Origin: CAZYTO01 sp964650405
GTDB taxonomy: Bacteria > Acidobacteriota > Thermoanaerobaculia > Gp7-AA8
Assembly (NCBI GenBank): GCA_964650405.1
Contig: CAZYTO010000031.1
Location: 1-28,520 of the forward strand
Length of the DNA stretch: 28,520 nucleotides
Reading direction: 5' to 3'
A program made the translations under genes and the position numbers. Shown here piece after piece: positions 7,570 through 14,717 of this stretch (positions are counted from its first letter, which is position 1; each line of letters begins with the position of its first letter). The notes under the pieces are model-generated. The model had not been told where the DNA came from. It searched no databases and saw nothing but the letters and a program-made list of their open reading frames with translations.

Positions 7570-7643
7570 GCCAGGAGCGGCTCGAGCTCCAGCACCGGCC
7601 GCACTTCAACGGTGCCCAGTCCGGCCCCGGCCAGGTACTTCAT
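7566..7643 (-). pseudogene. internally deleted DGPF/YCII gene remnant, coupled to the sigma factor start
   Basis: This 25-codon frame begins MKYL, as the intact DGPF protein does. It then jumps to LGTVEVRPVLELE, which matches residues 104-116 of the intact protein (LGSVEVRPAMDLE), and ends PLLA. About 100 central codons, including the DGPF motif, are missing without breaking the frame. Its TGA overlaps the sigma factor ATG (ATGA). The simplest reading is that an original DGPF gene upstream of the sigma gene suffered an in-frame internal deletion. What remains may still serve as a leader that delivers ribosomes to the sigma start. It begins 10 bases after the exported-protein gene, with only a weak Shine-Dalgarno site. 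Confidence 0.65.
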
Positions 7644-7653
7644 GGGTGAATGG

Positions 7654-7977
7654 TCATTTCTTCGGAGCGTCGGCCTTGACGGCACCGACCTTGACGTTCG
7701 ACGCGGTCTTCCCGTCGATGTTCATCCTCACCACGACGCGGGAGCCGGGGATGAGCGCGGCATCGCGCTTCAGGGCATGGCCGTTCTCGTCGGTATACGT
7801 GGTGAAATGCGCCGTGTCGATCATGCGCTCATCGCCGTCCGGCGTCTTGATCGTGAAACCGCGCAGACCCTCGACGGAGCGGATGGTTCCCATGTAGGTG
7901 TGGATGTGGCCGGCGTGGGCGAAGGCGCTCCCCGCCGCAAGTACGAGAAAGAGTGAGACCGCCATCAGCTTGCGCAT
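7654..7977 (-). CDS. small secreted periplasmic protein, function unknown
   Basis: This 107-residue protein has a clear Sec signal peptide: MRKLM, a hydrophobic core, and a likely cleavage after SAFA (residue 20). The mature protein starts HAGHIHTYMGTIRSVEG, followed by beta-strand-rich sequence (FTIKTPDGDERMIDTAHFTTYTD, RVVVRMNIDGKTASNVKVG) that resembles small OB-fold-like exported proteins of the DUF5666 type. The N-terminal cluster of three His and a Met might bind copper or another metal, but this is speculative. AGAGGA about 10 bases upstream serves as ribosome binding site. The gene lies just before the DGPF remnant and sigma gene, so it may belong to that transcript. Confidence 0.75.
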   Translation of the reverse strand: MRKLMAVSLFLVLAAGSAFAHAGHIHTYMGTIRSVEGLRGFTIKTPDGDERMIDTAHFTTYTDENGHALKRDAALIPGSRVVVRMNIDGKTASNVKVGAVKADAPKK

Positions 7978-7981
7978 GCGT

Positions 7982-8059
7982 TCAGTGTCCTCTCAGGAAG
8001 CTCGTTTCCTTATCGAGCTGCTTCCATTCTTCCGGTGTTTTCGGGTTCCATTGCTCCAT
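7982..8059 (-). CDS. possible 25-residue ORF or 3' fragment of a lost gene
   Basis: A short frame starts at ATG 8059 and ends 4 bases before the exported-protein ATG. It encodes a Trp- and Glu/Lys-rich peptide (MEQWNPKTPEEWKQLD...). The frame stays open upstream for 14 further codons (LTTEELSE before the Met), up to the inverted repeat at 8098-8160. It could therefore be the C-terminal end of a gene truncated when that repeat arrived. Codon use is less GC-biased than nearby genes, and the Shine-Dalgarno site is weak. Confidence 0.3.
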   Translation of the reverse strand: MEQWNPKTPEEWKQLDKETSFLRGH

Positions 8060-8097
8060 TTCTGATAACTCTTCGGTGGTCAGCTTCAGCTTAGCAA

Positions 8098-8160
8098 GCC
8101 GTCATCCCGAGCTTCTTCACAGCGCTGGGGCGGCGCTGTGAAAGGGCTTGGGATGACGGC
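8098..8160. repeat. REP-like inverted repeat (28-bp arms) downstream of phoR
   Basis: The arms 8098-8125 and 8133-8160 match at 24 of 28 positions around a 7-base loop. The outer ends read GCCGTCATCCC, similar to the TCATCCTGAGCG-type repeat ends at 20797 and 27190. It lies 33 bp past the phoR stop and could end or protect that transcript. The T-run (CTTTT) lies on the wrong side for a reverse-strand intrinsic terminator, so I class it as a repetitive palindrome. Confidence 0.7.
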
Positions 8161-8192
8161 CTTTTCAACTCGCAAGAGCCTTGCCGATCGAA

Positions 8193-9389
8193 TCAGGCGC
8201 TTGCTGCTTCGCCCACCCTTGCCCGCGGCAGCCGGACGTAGAACGTCGCCCCTTCGCCGGGCGTGCTCACGACGTCCACGGAGCCGCGGTGGAGGAGGAC
8301 GAGGTGCTTGGTGATGGCCAGACCGAGGCCGCTGCCGGCGACGTCCTGCGACCTGCTCTTGTCGACGCGGTAGAAGCGGCGGAAGATGCGCTCCTTCTCC
8401 TCCGGCGCCACGCCCTCGCCATGGTCGGTGACGGCCACGACCGCGTTCTCCCCCTCGGCGCTCACGTCGATCTCGATCGAATCATTGTCTCCGCCGTATT
8501 TGAGGGCGTTGTCGATCAGGTTCGAGACGGCCTGCTGGAGGCGTACCGGATCGGCGCAGACACGCACCGGACTGCCGCTGACGACGAAGCGGAGCGCTTT
8601 CTGTGCGGCGCGCTCGGCGAAGTCCTCGCACAGGTCGCGCACCAGGGCGAAGAGATCCACTTCGCAGCGGTCGAGAGGCATGTCGCCCGACTCGATGCGG
8701 CTCAGCTCGGACAGGTCGTCGACCAGCCGCTCCAGGCGCTTGAGTTGCCGCAGCATGATGCGGCGGAGCTGCTGGTCCTCGTCCTCCGACATGTGCTCGG
8801 CGCCGAGCTCGAAGGACTCCACGGCCGAGCGAAGGCCGGCCAGCGGCGTTCGGACCTCGTGGGAGAAGTCGGAGATGAAATTCCGGCGGATCTGCTCGAG
8901 GCGCTCGAGATGCGTGACGTCGAAGAAGAGGGCCACGGCGGCGATGTCGTCGGCGTGGAGCGGAAAGGCGCGCATCTCGATCTTCCGCTCGGCCACGCCG
9001 GTGCGGAGCGGGAAGCGCTCCGAGGCCTCGCGGCCGGCCAGCGCACCGTCGAAGGCGGCGAAGACCGCCGCGGCCCGGGCCGCCTCGCCGAGCGGGCGCC
9101 CCACGAGATCGCCCCTGGCGCTGAACATCTCCGCGAACCGCGGATTGGCCAGGACCACGTGACGGCCGCGGTCGACGGCCAGGAGACCCTCGCCGAGGCC
9201 GTTGAGGATCTGCAGCAGGAGCTCGCGGTGCGTGGACGTGTTCGCGTTCTGCCGGCGCAACGACTCGCGCTCGCGCTCACCGGCCGCGCCCTCTGCCAGG
9301 CACGCCTCCAGCCTGAGGCGCGTCTGGACGAGCAGGAGAATCGCGATCGCCGCGACGATCGTGGCGGCGACGGAGTAGATGGGGAGCAT
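8193..9389 (-). CDS. phoR: phosphate regulon sensor histidine kinase PhoR
   Basis: This 398-residue inner-membrane kinase has one N-terminal membrane helix (about 4-22), a short linker helix and a PAS domain (about 55-155, GEGLLAVDRGRHVVLANPRFAEMF). The dimerisation/phosphoacceptor domain has His177 in FSHEVRTPL. The ATPase domain has an N-box (NLIDNALKYG, 290-299), G1 (DHGEGV, 322-327), an F-box (FRRFY) and G2 (GSGLGLAI, 352-359). All kinase boxes are intact. Its position at the end of pst-phoU-phoB makes PhoR the clear choice: it phosphorylates PhoB when the Pst transporter signals low phosphate through PhoU. There is a single short membrane anchor and no periplasmic sensor domain, as is usual for PhoR. 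The gene starts 15 bp after phoB. Confidence 0.93.
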   Translation of the reverse strand: MLPIYSVAATIVAAIAILLLVQTRLRLEACLAEGAAGERERESLRRQNANTSTHRELLLQILNGLGEGLLAVDRGRHVVLANPRFAEMFSARGDLVGRPLGEAARAAAVFAAFDGALAGREASERFPLRTGVAERKIEMRAFPLHADDIAAVALFFDVTHLERLEQIRRNFISDFSHEVRTPLAGLRSAVESFELGAEHMSEDEDQQLRRIMLRQLKRLERLVDDLSELSRIESGDMPLDRCEVDLFALVRDLCEDFAERAAQKALRFVVSGSPVRVCADPVRLQQAVSNLIDNALKYGGDNDSIEIDVSAEGENAVVAVTDHGEGVAPEEKERIFRRFYRVDKSRSQDVAGSGLGLAITKHLVLLHRGSVDVVSTPGEGATFYVRLPRARVGEAASA

Positions 9390-9404
9390 GGCTGCCTGAA
9401 TCCG

Positions 9405-10088
9405 CTACATCGCCCGCGGCGGGTCGTAGCGGTAGCCGAAACCGACGACGGTGGTGATGCGCTCCGCGCCGATCTTCTTCCGCAGGTTCCGAATGTGGGC
9501 GTCGACCGTGCGCGTCTCGATCTCGTCCGACATGTGCCAGATCTCGGAGAGGATGCGGTCGCGCGAGATGACGGAGCCGCGATGGCGCACCAGGAGCCAG
9601 AGCAGCTCGAACTCCTTCTTGGCCAGGCGCACTTCCTGCCCGTGCCGGTAGACGCGGAACGACTTCTCGTCGATGCGCAGCTCGCCGTCGTCGTACACGG
9701 AGGCGTCCTCCGCCACGACGCGGGCGCGGCGCCAGACGGCGGCCACGCGGGCCACGAGCTCCCGGACGCTGAAGGGCTTGGAAAGGTAATCGTCGGCGCC
9801 CAGCTCGAGCCCGGTGACGCGATCGCGCTCCGAGCCGCGCGCCGTGAGCATGACGATGGGAATGGCCTCCGTGCGCGGGTCGCGGCGCAGCTCGCGGCAG
9901 ATGGTCAGGCCGTCGAGGTCGGGGAGGTTGAGGTCGAGGATGACGAAGTCGGCCGCGCCGCGCTGGACGGCGGTCAGGCCGTCCTGCCCCCGCGGGAAGT
10001 GCGACACCTTGTAGCCCTCCCGCTCCAGGTTGAGCCGGATGGTGAAGGCGATGTCGGAGTCATCCTCGATTAGAGCGATCTTCTTCAT
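9405..10088 (-). CDS. phoB: phosphate regulon response regulator PhoB
   Basis: This 227-residue OmpR/PhoB-family regulator has a receiver domain at about 1-118 with acidic pocket Glu8-Asp9-Asp10, phosphoacceptor Asp52 (ILDLNLPDLDG), Thr82 and Lys104 (SKPFS). A winged-helix DNA-binding domain follows at about 130-224 (KKEFELLWLLVRHRGSVISRDRIL, then TRTVDAHIRNLRKKIG). When phosphorylated by PhoR it should activate promoters carrying PHO boxes, and candidates in this window are at 3991-4018, 14626-14642 and 16938-16954. The ATG overlaps the phoU stop by one base (TGATG), so it is translated together with PhoU. Confidence 0.94.
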   Translation of the reverse strand: MKKIALIEDDSDIAFTIRLNLEREGYKVSHFPRGQDGLTAVQRGAADFVILDLNLPDLDGLTICRELRRDPRTEAIPIVMLTARGSERDRVTGLELGADDYLSKPFSVRELVARVAAVWRRARVVAEDASVYDDGELRIDEKSFRVYRHGQEVRLAKKEFELLWLLVRHRGSVISRDRILSEIWHMSDEIETRTVDAHIRNLRKKIGAERITTVVGFGYRYDPPRAM

Positions 10089-10750
10089 CAGGCTTCCGGA
10101 GCGGCGTGTTTGATCATCTTCCCTTCGACCAGGTAGACGACCATTTCGCAGATGTTGGTGGCGCCGTCGGCCATGCGCTCGAAGTACTTGCCGATGAAGG
10201 TCAGGCGGATGGCCGGCGAGATGTTGCGCGGGTTCTCGAGCATGTAGGTGAGCAGGGCCCGGAACGAGTCCTCGGTCAGGGCGTCGGCGATGTCGTCCTG
10301 GCGGATGACCTTGCGGGCCAGGTCGGCGTCGGCGCGCACCAGCGCGTCCAGCGCCTCCCGGACCATCTTCTGGGCGATCTCGGCGAGCTGCGGAAGCTGG
10401 ACGACGGGCTTGAGCTGCGGCTCGCGGTTGAGCTCCATGACCCGCTCGCAGACGTCCTGGGCCAGGTCGGCGATCCGCTCCAGCTCCGGCGTGATCTTCA
10501 TGATCGTGGCCACGAAGCGGAGGTCGCTGGCCGTGGGCTGCATCTTGGCGATGAGCTCGATGGTGCGCTGGTCCATCTCCACTTCCATGCGGTCGATCTC
10601 GTCGTCATGCTTGATGACCTCCTCGGCCATCAGCGTGTCGCGCTCCAGCAACGCCCGGATCGACTGGGCGATGGCATCCTCCACCATCGCCCCCATGCGC
10701 AGGAGCAGGTCCTTGATCTCTTCGATGTCTTTGTCGAAATGTCTGAGCAT
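10088..10750 (-). CDS. phoU: phosphate signalling protein PhoU
   Basis: This 220-residue all-helical protein has two PhoU repeats (about 15-105 and 118-210). Each repeat holds the metal-binding type motif: ELERIADLAQDVCE in the first and YFERMADGATNICE in the second. PhoU passes the state of the PstSCAB transporter to PhoR and represses the regulon when phosphate is plentiful. The start MLRHFDKDIEEIK is typical of the family. The gene follows pstB after a 124-bp spacer with a strong heptamer-based hairpin, which could lower phoU-phoB-phoR expression relative to the transporter genes. Its stop overlaps the phoB start. Confidence 0.95.
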   Translation of the reverse strand: MLRHFDKDIEEIKDLLLRMGAMVEDAIAQSIRALLERDTLMAEEVIKHDDEIDRMEVEMDQRTIELIAKMQPTASDLRFVATIMKITPELERIADLAQDVCERVMELNREPQLKPVVQLPQLAEIAQKMVREALDALVRADADLARKVIRQDDIADALTEDSFRALLTYMLENPRNISPAIRLTFIGKYFERMADGATNICEMVVYLVEGKMIKHAAPEA

Positions 10751-10796
10751 CGTCTTCGTTCCGCGTTTTTCGGTTCCAAGTCAGTTCGGACCGGGC

Positions 10797-10874
10797 GAGT
10801 GCCGAGTGCCGAGTGCCGAGTGCCGAGTAAGAGCCTTGGTGCTCGGCACTCAGCACTCGGCACTCGGCACTTTT
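10797..10874. repeat. heptamer inverted array / attenuator-like hairpin between pstB and phoU
   Basis: Four and a half copies of GAGTGCC (10797-10828) are followed by a 12-bp spacer. The inverse copies (CGGCACT words, 10841-10870) end right at the pstB stop codon. Transcribed from the reverse strand, the arms form a stem of about 25-30 bp. There is no long U-tract after the stem in the direction of transcription, so it is more likely an mRNA-stability or partial attenuation element than a full terminator. Confidence 0.75.
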
Positions 10875-11702
10875 CTAGCCGAACCTGCCCGTCACGTAGT
10901 CCTCGGTCATCTTCTCTTTCGGGGTCATGAAGATCGTCTTGGTCTCGCCGTACTCGATCAGTTTGCCGAGCATGAAGAAGGCGGTGCGGTCGGAGACGCG
11001 CGCGGCCTGCTGCATGTTGTGCGTGACGATGACGATGGTGTAGTTGTCTTTCAGCTCGTAGATGAGCTCCTCGATCTTCGAGGTGGCGATGGGGTCGAGG
11101 GCGGAGGCCGGTTCGTCCATCAGCAGGATCTCGGGGTCGACGGCCAGGGCTCGGGCGATGCAGAGGCGCTGCTGCTGGCCGCCGGAGAGGGCCAGGGCGG
11201 AGTCGTGCAGGCGGTCCTTGGCCTCGTCCCACAGCGCGGCGCGGCGCAGCGACTTCTCGACGATCTCGTTCAGTTGCCGCTTGTTGTGCACGCCGCCGAT
11301 GCGCAGCCCGTAGGCGACGTTGTCGTAGATCGACTTGGGGAAGGGGTTCGACTTCTGGAAGACCATGCCCACGCGGCGGCGCAGCTCCACCGCGTCCGTG
11401 CCGTTCGCGTAGATGTTGCGGCCGTCGATCTCGATCGTCCCCTCGCCGTGGGCGTCGGGGATGATGTCGTTCATCCGGTTGATCGATCGCAGAAACGTCG
11501 ACTTGCCGCAGCCCGAGGGCCCGATCAGGGCCGTGACCTGCTTCTCGGGAACATCGAGGGAGATGCCGTGGAGCGTCTTCGCCGAGCCGTAGTAGAAGTC
11601 GAAGTTCTTAACGTGAATCTTCGCCGACGTCGTCGCAAAGTTCATTGTGCTGGCCTCGAACTGCCTGGAGCCACGAGTGGGCTCGAATGTGGTTGTGGTC
11701 AT
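10875..11702 (-). CDS. pstB: phosphate ABC transporter ATP-binding protein PstB
   Basis: PstB is the cytosolic ATPase that powers the PstCA phosphate channel. The 275-residue version starts at the ATG overlapping the pstA stop (ATGA). An internal ATG at 11645 (MNFATT) would give a 256-residue protein, closer to the usual length, so the first 19 residues are uncertain. All ABC motifs are present: Walker A GPSGCGKST, Q-loop FQKSNPFPKSIYDNVAYG, signature LSGGQQQR, Walker B ILLMDEPASALD and H-loop THN. The PstB-type C-terminus (EKMTEDYVTGRFG) is clear. The longer open frame to 11795 is only a shadow in pstA. Confidence 0.96.
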   Translation of the reverse strand: MTTTTFEPTRGSRQFEASTMNFATTSAKIHVKNFDFYYGSAKTLHGISLDVPEKQVTALIGPSGCGKSTFLRSINRMNDIIPDAHGEGTIEIDGRNIYANGTDAVELRRRVGMVFQKSNPFPKSIYDNVAYGLRIGGVHNKRQLNEIVEKSLRRAALWDEAKDRLHDSALALSGGQQQRLCIARALAVDPEILLMDEPASALDPIATSKIEELIYELKDNYTIVIVTHNMQQAARVSDRTAFFMLGKLIEYGETKTIFMTPKEKMTEDYVTGRFG

Positions 11703-12553
11703 ACGCGATTCATCCTTTCCAGGCGCCGCACGGCCAGGCGCGCCAGGATCGACAGGCCCAGAATGATCATCACCAGCAGAAACGCCGCTGCCCATGCCTG
11801 CCGGTGCCAGTCGTCGTACGGGGAGTTCGCGTAGATGTAGATCTGATAGGTGAGCGATGCCATCGGCTGGGTGATGTTGGTCGACCAGAAACGGTTGTTG
11901 AACGACGTGAAGAGCAGCGGCGCCGTCTCACCGGCGATGCGCGCCACGGCCACCAGGATGCCGGTGAGAATGCCGGGGAAGGCGGCGGGCAGGATGACGC
12001 TGCTGACCGCCCTGGCGCGCGTGGCACCGAGCGCAAGCGCGCCCTCGCGCAGGCCGGCCGGCACGAGCCGCAGCAGCTCTTCCGTCGTCCGGACCACGAT
12101 GGGAATCATGAGCATGCCCAGCGCCACGCCGCCCGCGATGGCGCTGAAGCGCTTGACCGGGAGCACGACCAGGCCGTAGGCGAAGATGCCCACCACGATG
12201 GAGGGCACGCCGTTCAGTACGTCCGCGGCGAACCGCACGACCGAGGAGAACTTCGTTTCCGGGTATTCGGCGAGGTGAACGCCGCAGATGCAACCGATCG
12301 GAACGGCGAAGAGCGAGGCCAGCGCGATGAGGATGAGCGTGCCCACGATGGCGTTGCCCATCCCTCCACCCACCTCTCCCACCGGCTTCGGCAACTGGGT
12401 GAAGAAGTCCAGGTTGAGAGAGCCGATCCCTTCCTTGATGACGTAGAAGAGGATGAGCGCCAGCGGGACGAGGGCCAGAAGGACGGCCGCTCCGCAGAGG
12501 GTCTCCATCAGCTTCGAGTAGAGCTTGCGGCGTGCGATGTAGCTGCTGCTCAT
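11699..12553 (-). CDS. pstA: phosphate ABC transporter permease PstA
   Basis: This 284-residue inner-membrane permease has about six hydrophobic segments, with the first near residues 20-42. The ABC permease (EAA) loop reads ALGATRARAVSSVILPAAFPGI, followed by VARIAGETAPLLFTSF, a hallmark of PstA. NGVPSIVVGIFAYG matches the family motif shared with PstC. The start at 12553 (MSSSYIARRKLY) is fixed by an ATGA overlap with pstC; the longer open frame to 13144 is a shadow of pstC. It pairs with PstC to form the phosphate channel, and its stop overlaps pstB. Confidence 0.95.
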   Translation of the reverse strand: MSSSYIARRKLYSKLMETLCGAAVLLALVPLALILFYVIKEGIGSLNLDFFTQLPKPVGEVGGGMGNAIVGTLILIALASLFAVPIGCICGVHLAEYPETKFSSVVRFAADVLNGVPSIVVGIFAYGLVVLPVKRFSAIAGGVALGMLMIPIVVRTTEELLRLVPAGLREGALALGATRARAVSSVILPAAFPGILTGILVAVARIAGETAPLLFTSFNNRFWSTNITQPMASLTYQIYIYANSPYDDWHRQAWAAAFLLVMIILGLSILARLAVRRLERMNRV

Positions 12554-13503
12554 GCTGGGGCTGCCTCCGGCTCGGTGGCGGTCGCGATCTGCACCGTACG
12601 CCGGCCGCGCGCCTTCATGCTCCAGATGAGCAGGCGGGAGATGGCGTTGACCACGATGGTGACGACGAAGAGGAGCAGGCCGATCTCGATGAGGGCGTGC
12701 AGGTAGAGCTCGTCGGCGGCCTCGCTGAACTCGTTGGCGATGACGGCAGCCATCGTGTACTGGGGCGCGAAGAGAGAGGCCGAGACCTGGGGGTTGTTGC
12801 CGATGACCATGGTCACGGCCATGGTCTCGCCGAGGGCGCGGCCGAAGCCGAGCATCACCGCGCCGATGATTCCCGTGCGGCCGTAGCTCATTGCGATCTT
12901 GATGGCCTCCCATCGGGTCGCGCCGAGGGCGTAGGCGGCCTCGCGCTGGGCGCTGGGCACGTTCTTCAGCACCTCGCGGGCCACGGAGGATGTGAAGGGC
13001 ACGACCATCACGGCCAGAATCACTGCCGCGCTGAGCATGCCCACGCCGAGGGGCGGACCCTTGAAGATGGGCAGCTTCTTCAGCACGTCCGGCGTGTGGA
13101 CCTCCAGCGACCGGATGAGGGGCACGAGCACGAACAGGCCCCACACGCCATAGACGATCGAGGGAATCGCCGCCAGCAGCTCCGTGAGATAGGCCAGGGG
13201 CTGACGCAACGACCGCGGCGAAAGCTCGGAGATGAAGATGGCGATCCCCAGCGCCACCGGAGTGGCCAGGAGCAGCGCGGCGATCGACGAATAGAGCGTG
13301 CCCCAGATGAACGGCAGGCCTCCGAACTCGCCCGACACCGGGTCCCAGGTCTTGCCAGTCCAGAACGAGAACCCGAACTTCTGGATGGAGAGGAGGGACT
13401 GGCGCGTCAGCTCGAACCCGATTCCAAGTACCGTCAGCAGGACCAGTGCCGCGAAGACGCCCGTGGCAATGCGGAACGTACGATCGTCGGAGCTTCGTTT
13501 CAT
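12550..13503 (-). CDS. pstC: phosphate ABC transporter permease PstC
   Basis: This 317-residue permease begins MKRSSDDRTFRIATGVFAALVLL. Hydrophobic segments lie at about 12-34, 75-100 and further on, six in total. The conserved elements are AAIPSIVYGVWGLFVLVPLIR, the EAA loop YALGATRWEAIKIAM and LGFGRALGETMAVTMVIGN. The start is set by an ATGA overlap with the stop of pstS1; the open frame to 14016 is a shadow of pstS1. Together with PstA it forms the transmembrane pathway for phosphate. The C-terminus (TEPEAAPA) is a short Ala-rich tail. Confidence 0.95.
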   Translation of the reverse strand: MKRSSDDRTFRIATGVFAALVLLTVLGIGFELTRQSLLSIQKFGFSFWTGKTWDPVSGEFGGLPFIWGTLYSSIAALLLATPVALGIAIFISELSPRSLRQPLAYLTELLAAIPSIVYGVWGLFVLVPLIRSLEVHTPDVLKKLPIFKGPPLGVGMLSAAVILAVMVVPFTSSVAREVLKNVPSAQREAAYALGATRWEAIKIAMSYGRTGIIGAVMLGFGRALGETMAVTMVIGNNPQVSASLFAPQYTMAAVIANEFSEAADELYLHALIEIGLLLFVVTIVVNAISRLLIWSMKARGRRTVQIATATEPEAAPA

Positions 13504-14579
13504 TGGACCTGCACCTTGCCGAGCGCCAGCATTTCCTTGTCGATGACCGGCTGAGGAAGCGGGGCGTAGCGCAGGTCGGCCGCGAGTTTCTGGCCGTCGG
13601 TCAGAGCCCACTTCAGGAAGTCGACCATCGCTTTCGAGCGCTGCTTGTCCTGCGGGTTCTGGTAGAGAAGGATCCAGGTGAACGAGGAGAGGGGATAAGC
13701 GTCCTTCCCGTCGGCGTTGGTGATGGAGACGCGGAAATCGTCCGGCATGTTGGCCGCGGCGCTGGCGGCTGCCGCCGTGACGCTGTCCAGCGTGGCCACC
13801 ACGAACTCGCCGGCCTTGTTCTGCACGGAGCCGAAAGGAATCTTGTTCTGCAGCGAGTAAAGCAGTTCGACGTAGCCGATGGACCCCGGAGTCTGGCGCA
13901 CCAGGCCGGAGACGCCTTCGCTTCCTTTGCCGCCAACGCCGGCCGGCCAACTGACGGACGTGGCCACGCCGACGCGCTTCTGGAAGTCGGTGGAGGTCTT
14001 CGAAAGGAAGTCGCACCAGATGTACGTCGTGCCGGAACCGTCGGAACGGTGCACGGCGGCGATGTCCATGTCGGGGAGCTTCACGCCGGGATTGAGCTCG
14101 GCGATGGCGGGGTCATTCCACTTCCGGATCGTGCCGAGGTAGATGCCGGCCAGCTCGGGACCGCTGAAGCGAAGCTGTGAAGTCACGCCGGGCACGTTGT
14201 AGATCGGCACGACGCCGCCGAGGACGGTCGGGAAGTGGAGGACTGGGCCGGGAGCCGTCTTGAGCTGCTCGTCGGTCATCGGTCCGTCGCTCGCTCCGAA
14301 GAAGACCGTACCGGCAGTCAGTTGCTTGATGCCGCCGCCCGAGCCGATGGGCTGGTAGTTGATCCGCACTTCCGGATGCTTCTGTCCGTACGTCTCGAAC
14401 CACTTCGAATAGATCGGGCTGGGGAACGTCGCGCCGGCGCCGTTGATCGGCAGGGACGACGACGGCGCGGCAGCGGATGACGTCGTATCGGTCTGCGCCG
14501 AAGGCGTCGTCTCGGACGGCTTGCACGCGATGAAGGCAAGGAGCACGGCAACGACGGAAATCGTGCGAAGCGTCTTCAT
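13500..14579 (-). CDS. pstS: phosphate-binding lipoprotein PstS (copy 1)
   Basis: This 359-residue protein has a lipoprotein signal (hydrophobic core, then LLAFIAC) and an Ser/Thr/Ala linker. The PstS domain carries INGAGATFPSPIYSKWF, FGASDGPMT, HRSDGSGTTYIWCDF, GVGGKGSEGVSG and PGSIGYVE, which hold the phosphate-binding Ser/Thr/Asp/Arg set. The ATG at 14579 is chosen over an upstream TTG-type start because it begins the signal peptide. It is closely related to the second copy 138 bp upstream in the transcript, but this one is lipid-anchored and the other is not. A PHO-box-like site and a possible -10 lie in the spacer, so pstS1-pstCAB can be transcribed from its own promoter. Its stop overlaps pstC. 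Confidence 0.95.
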   Translation of the reverse strand: MKTLRTISVVAVLLAFIACKPSETTPSAQTDTTSSAAAPSSSLPINGAGATFPSPIYSKWFETYGQKHPEVRINYQPIGSGGGIKQLTAGTVFFGASDGPMTDEQLKTAPGPVLHFPTVLGGVVPIYNVPGVTSQLRFSGPELAGIYLGTIRKWNDPAIAELNPGVKLPDMDIAAVHRSDGSGTTYIWCDFLSKTSTDFQKRVGVATSVSWPAGVGGKGSEGVSGLVRQTPGSIGYVELLYSLQNKIPFGSVQNKAGEFVVATLDSVTAAAASAAANMPDDFRVSITNADGKDAYPLSSFTWILLYQNPQDKQRSKAMVDFLKWALTDGQKLAADLRYAPLPQPVIDKEMLALGKVQVQ

Positions 14580-14588
14580 GATTGAGGC

Positions 14589-14642
14589 ATTCTCTGAGGG
14601 CGACATGAAGTCGGATGGGAAGACGTGTAAATTCGGCGTGAA
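14589..14642 (-). promoter_or_regulatory. PHO-box-like promoter before pstS1
   Basis: On the reverse strand, TTCACG-N5-TTTACA (14626-14642) lies at an 11-bp period and shares CTTCAC.CCGAATT.AC with the box before the porin gene. A weaker TTCATG repeats three periods later. A -10-like GAGAAT (14589-14594) lies 48 bases after the box start, exactly the distance from box to TAGCAT before the porin gene. A PhoB-driven internal promoter is likely but unproven. Confidence 0.55.
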
Positions 14643-14674
14643 GTGCCGCCGGCAAGCAGGCAGGCGCGAGTCGC

Positions 14675-14700
14675 GGGCGGAAGTGGAACCACTCCCGCCC
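14675..14700 (-). terminator. GC-rich hairpin after pstS2
   Basis: The 12-bp arms 14675-14686 and 14689-14700 match with one mismatch around two bases, 17 bases after the pstS2 stop. There is no U-tract, so it may be a 3'-end stabiliser that keeps porin-pstS2 mRNA abundant, or a leaky terminator ahead of the pstS1 promoter. Confidence 0.5.
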
Positions 14701-14717
14701 GCCGGTTACCGCGATAC

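Noticed and set aside
8181..10073. 630-codon plus-strand open frame
   Set aside because: Antisense of phoR and phoB, whose motifs are unmistakable on the other strand; long antisense frames are common at this GC content.
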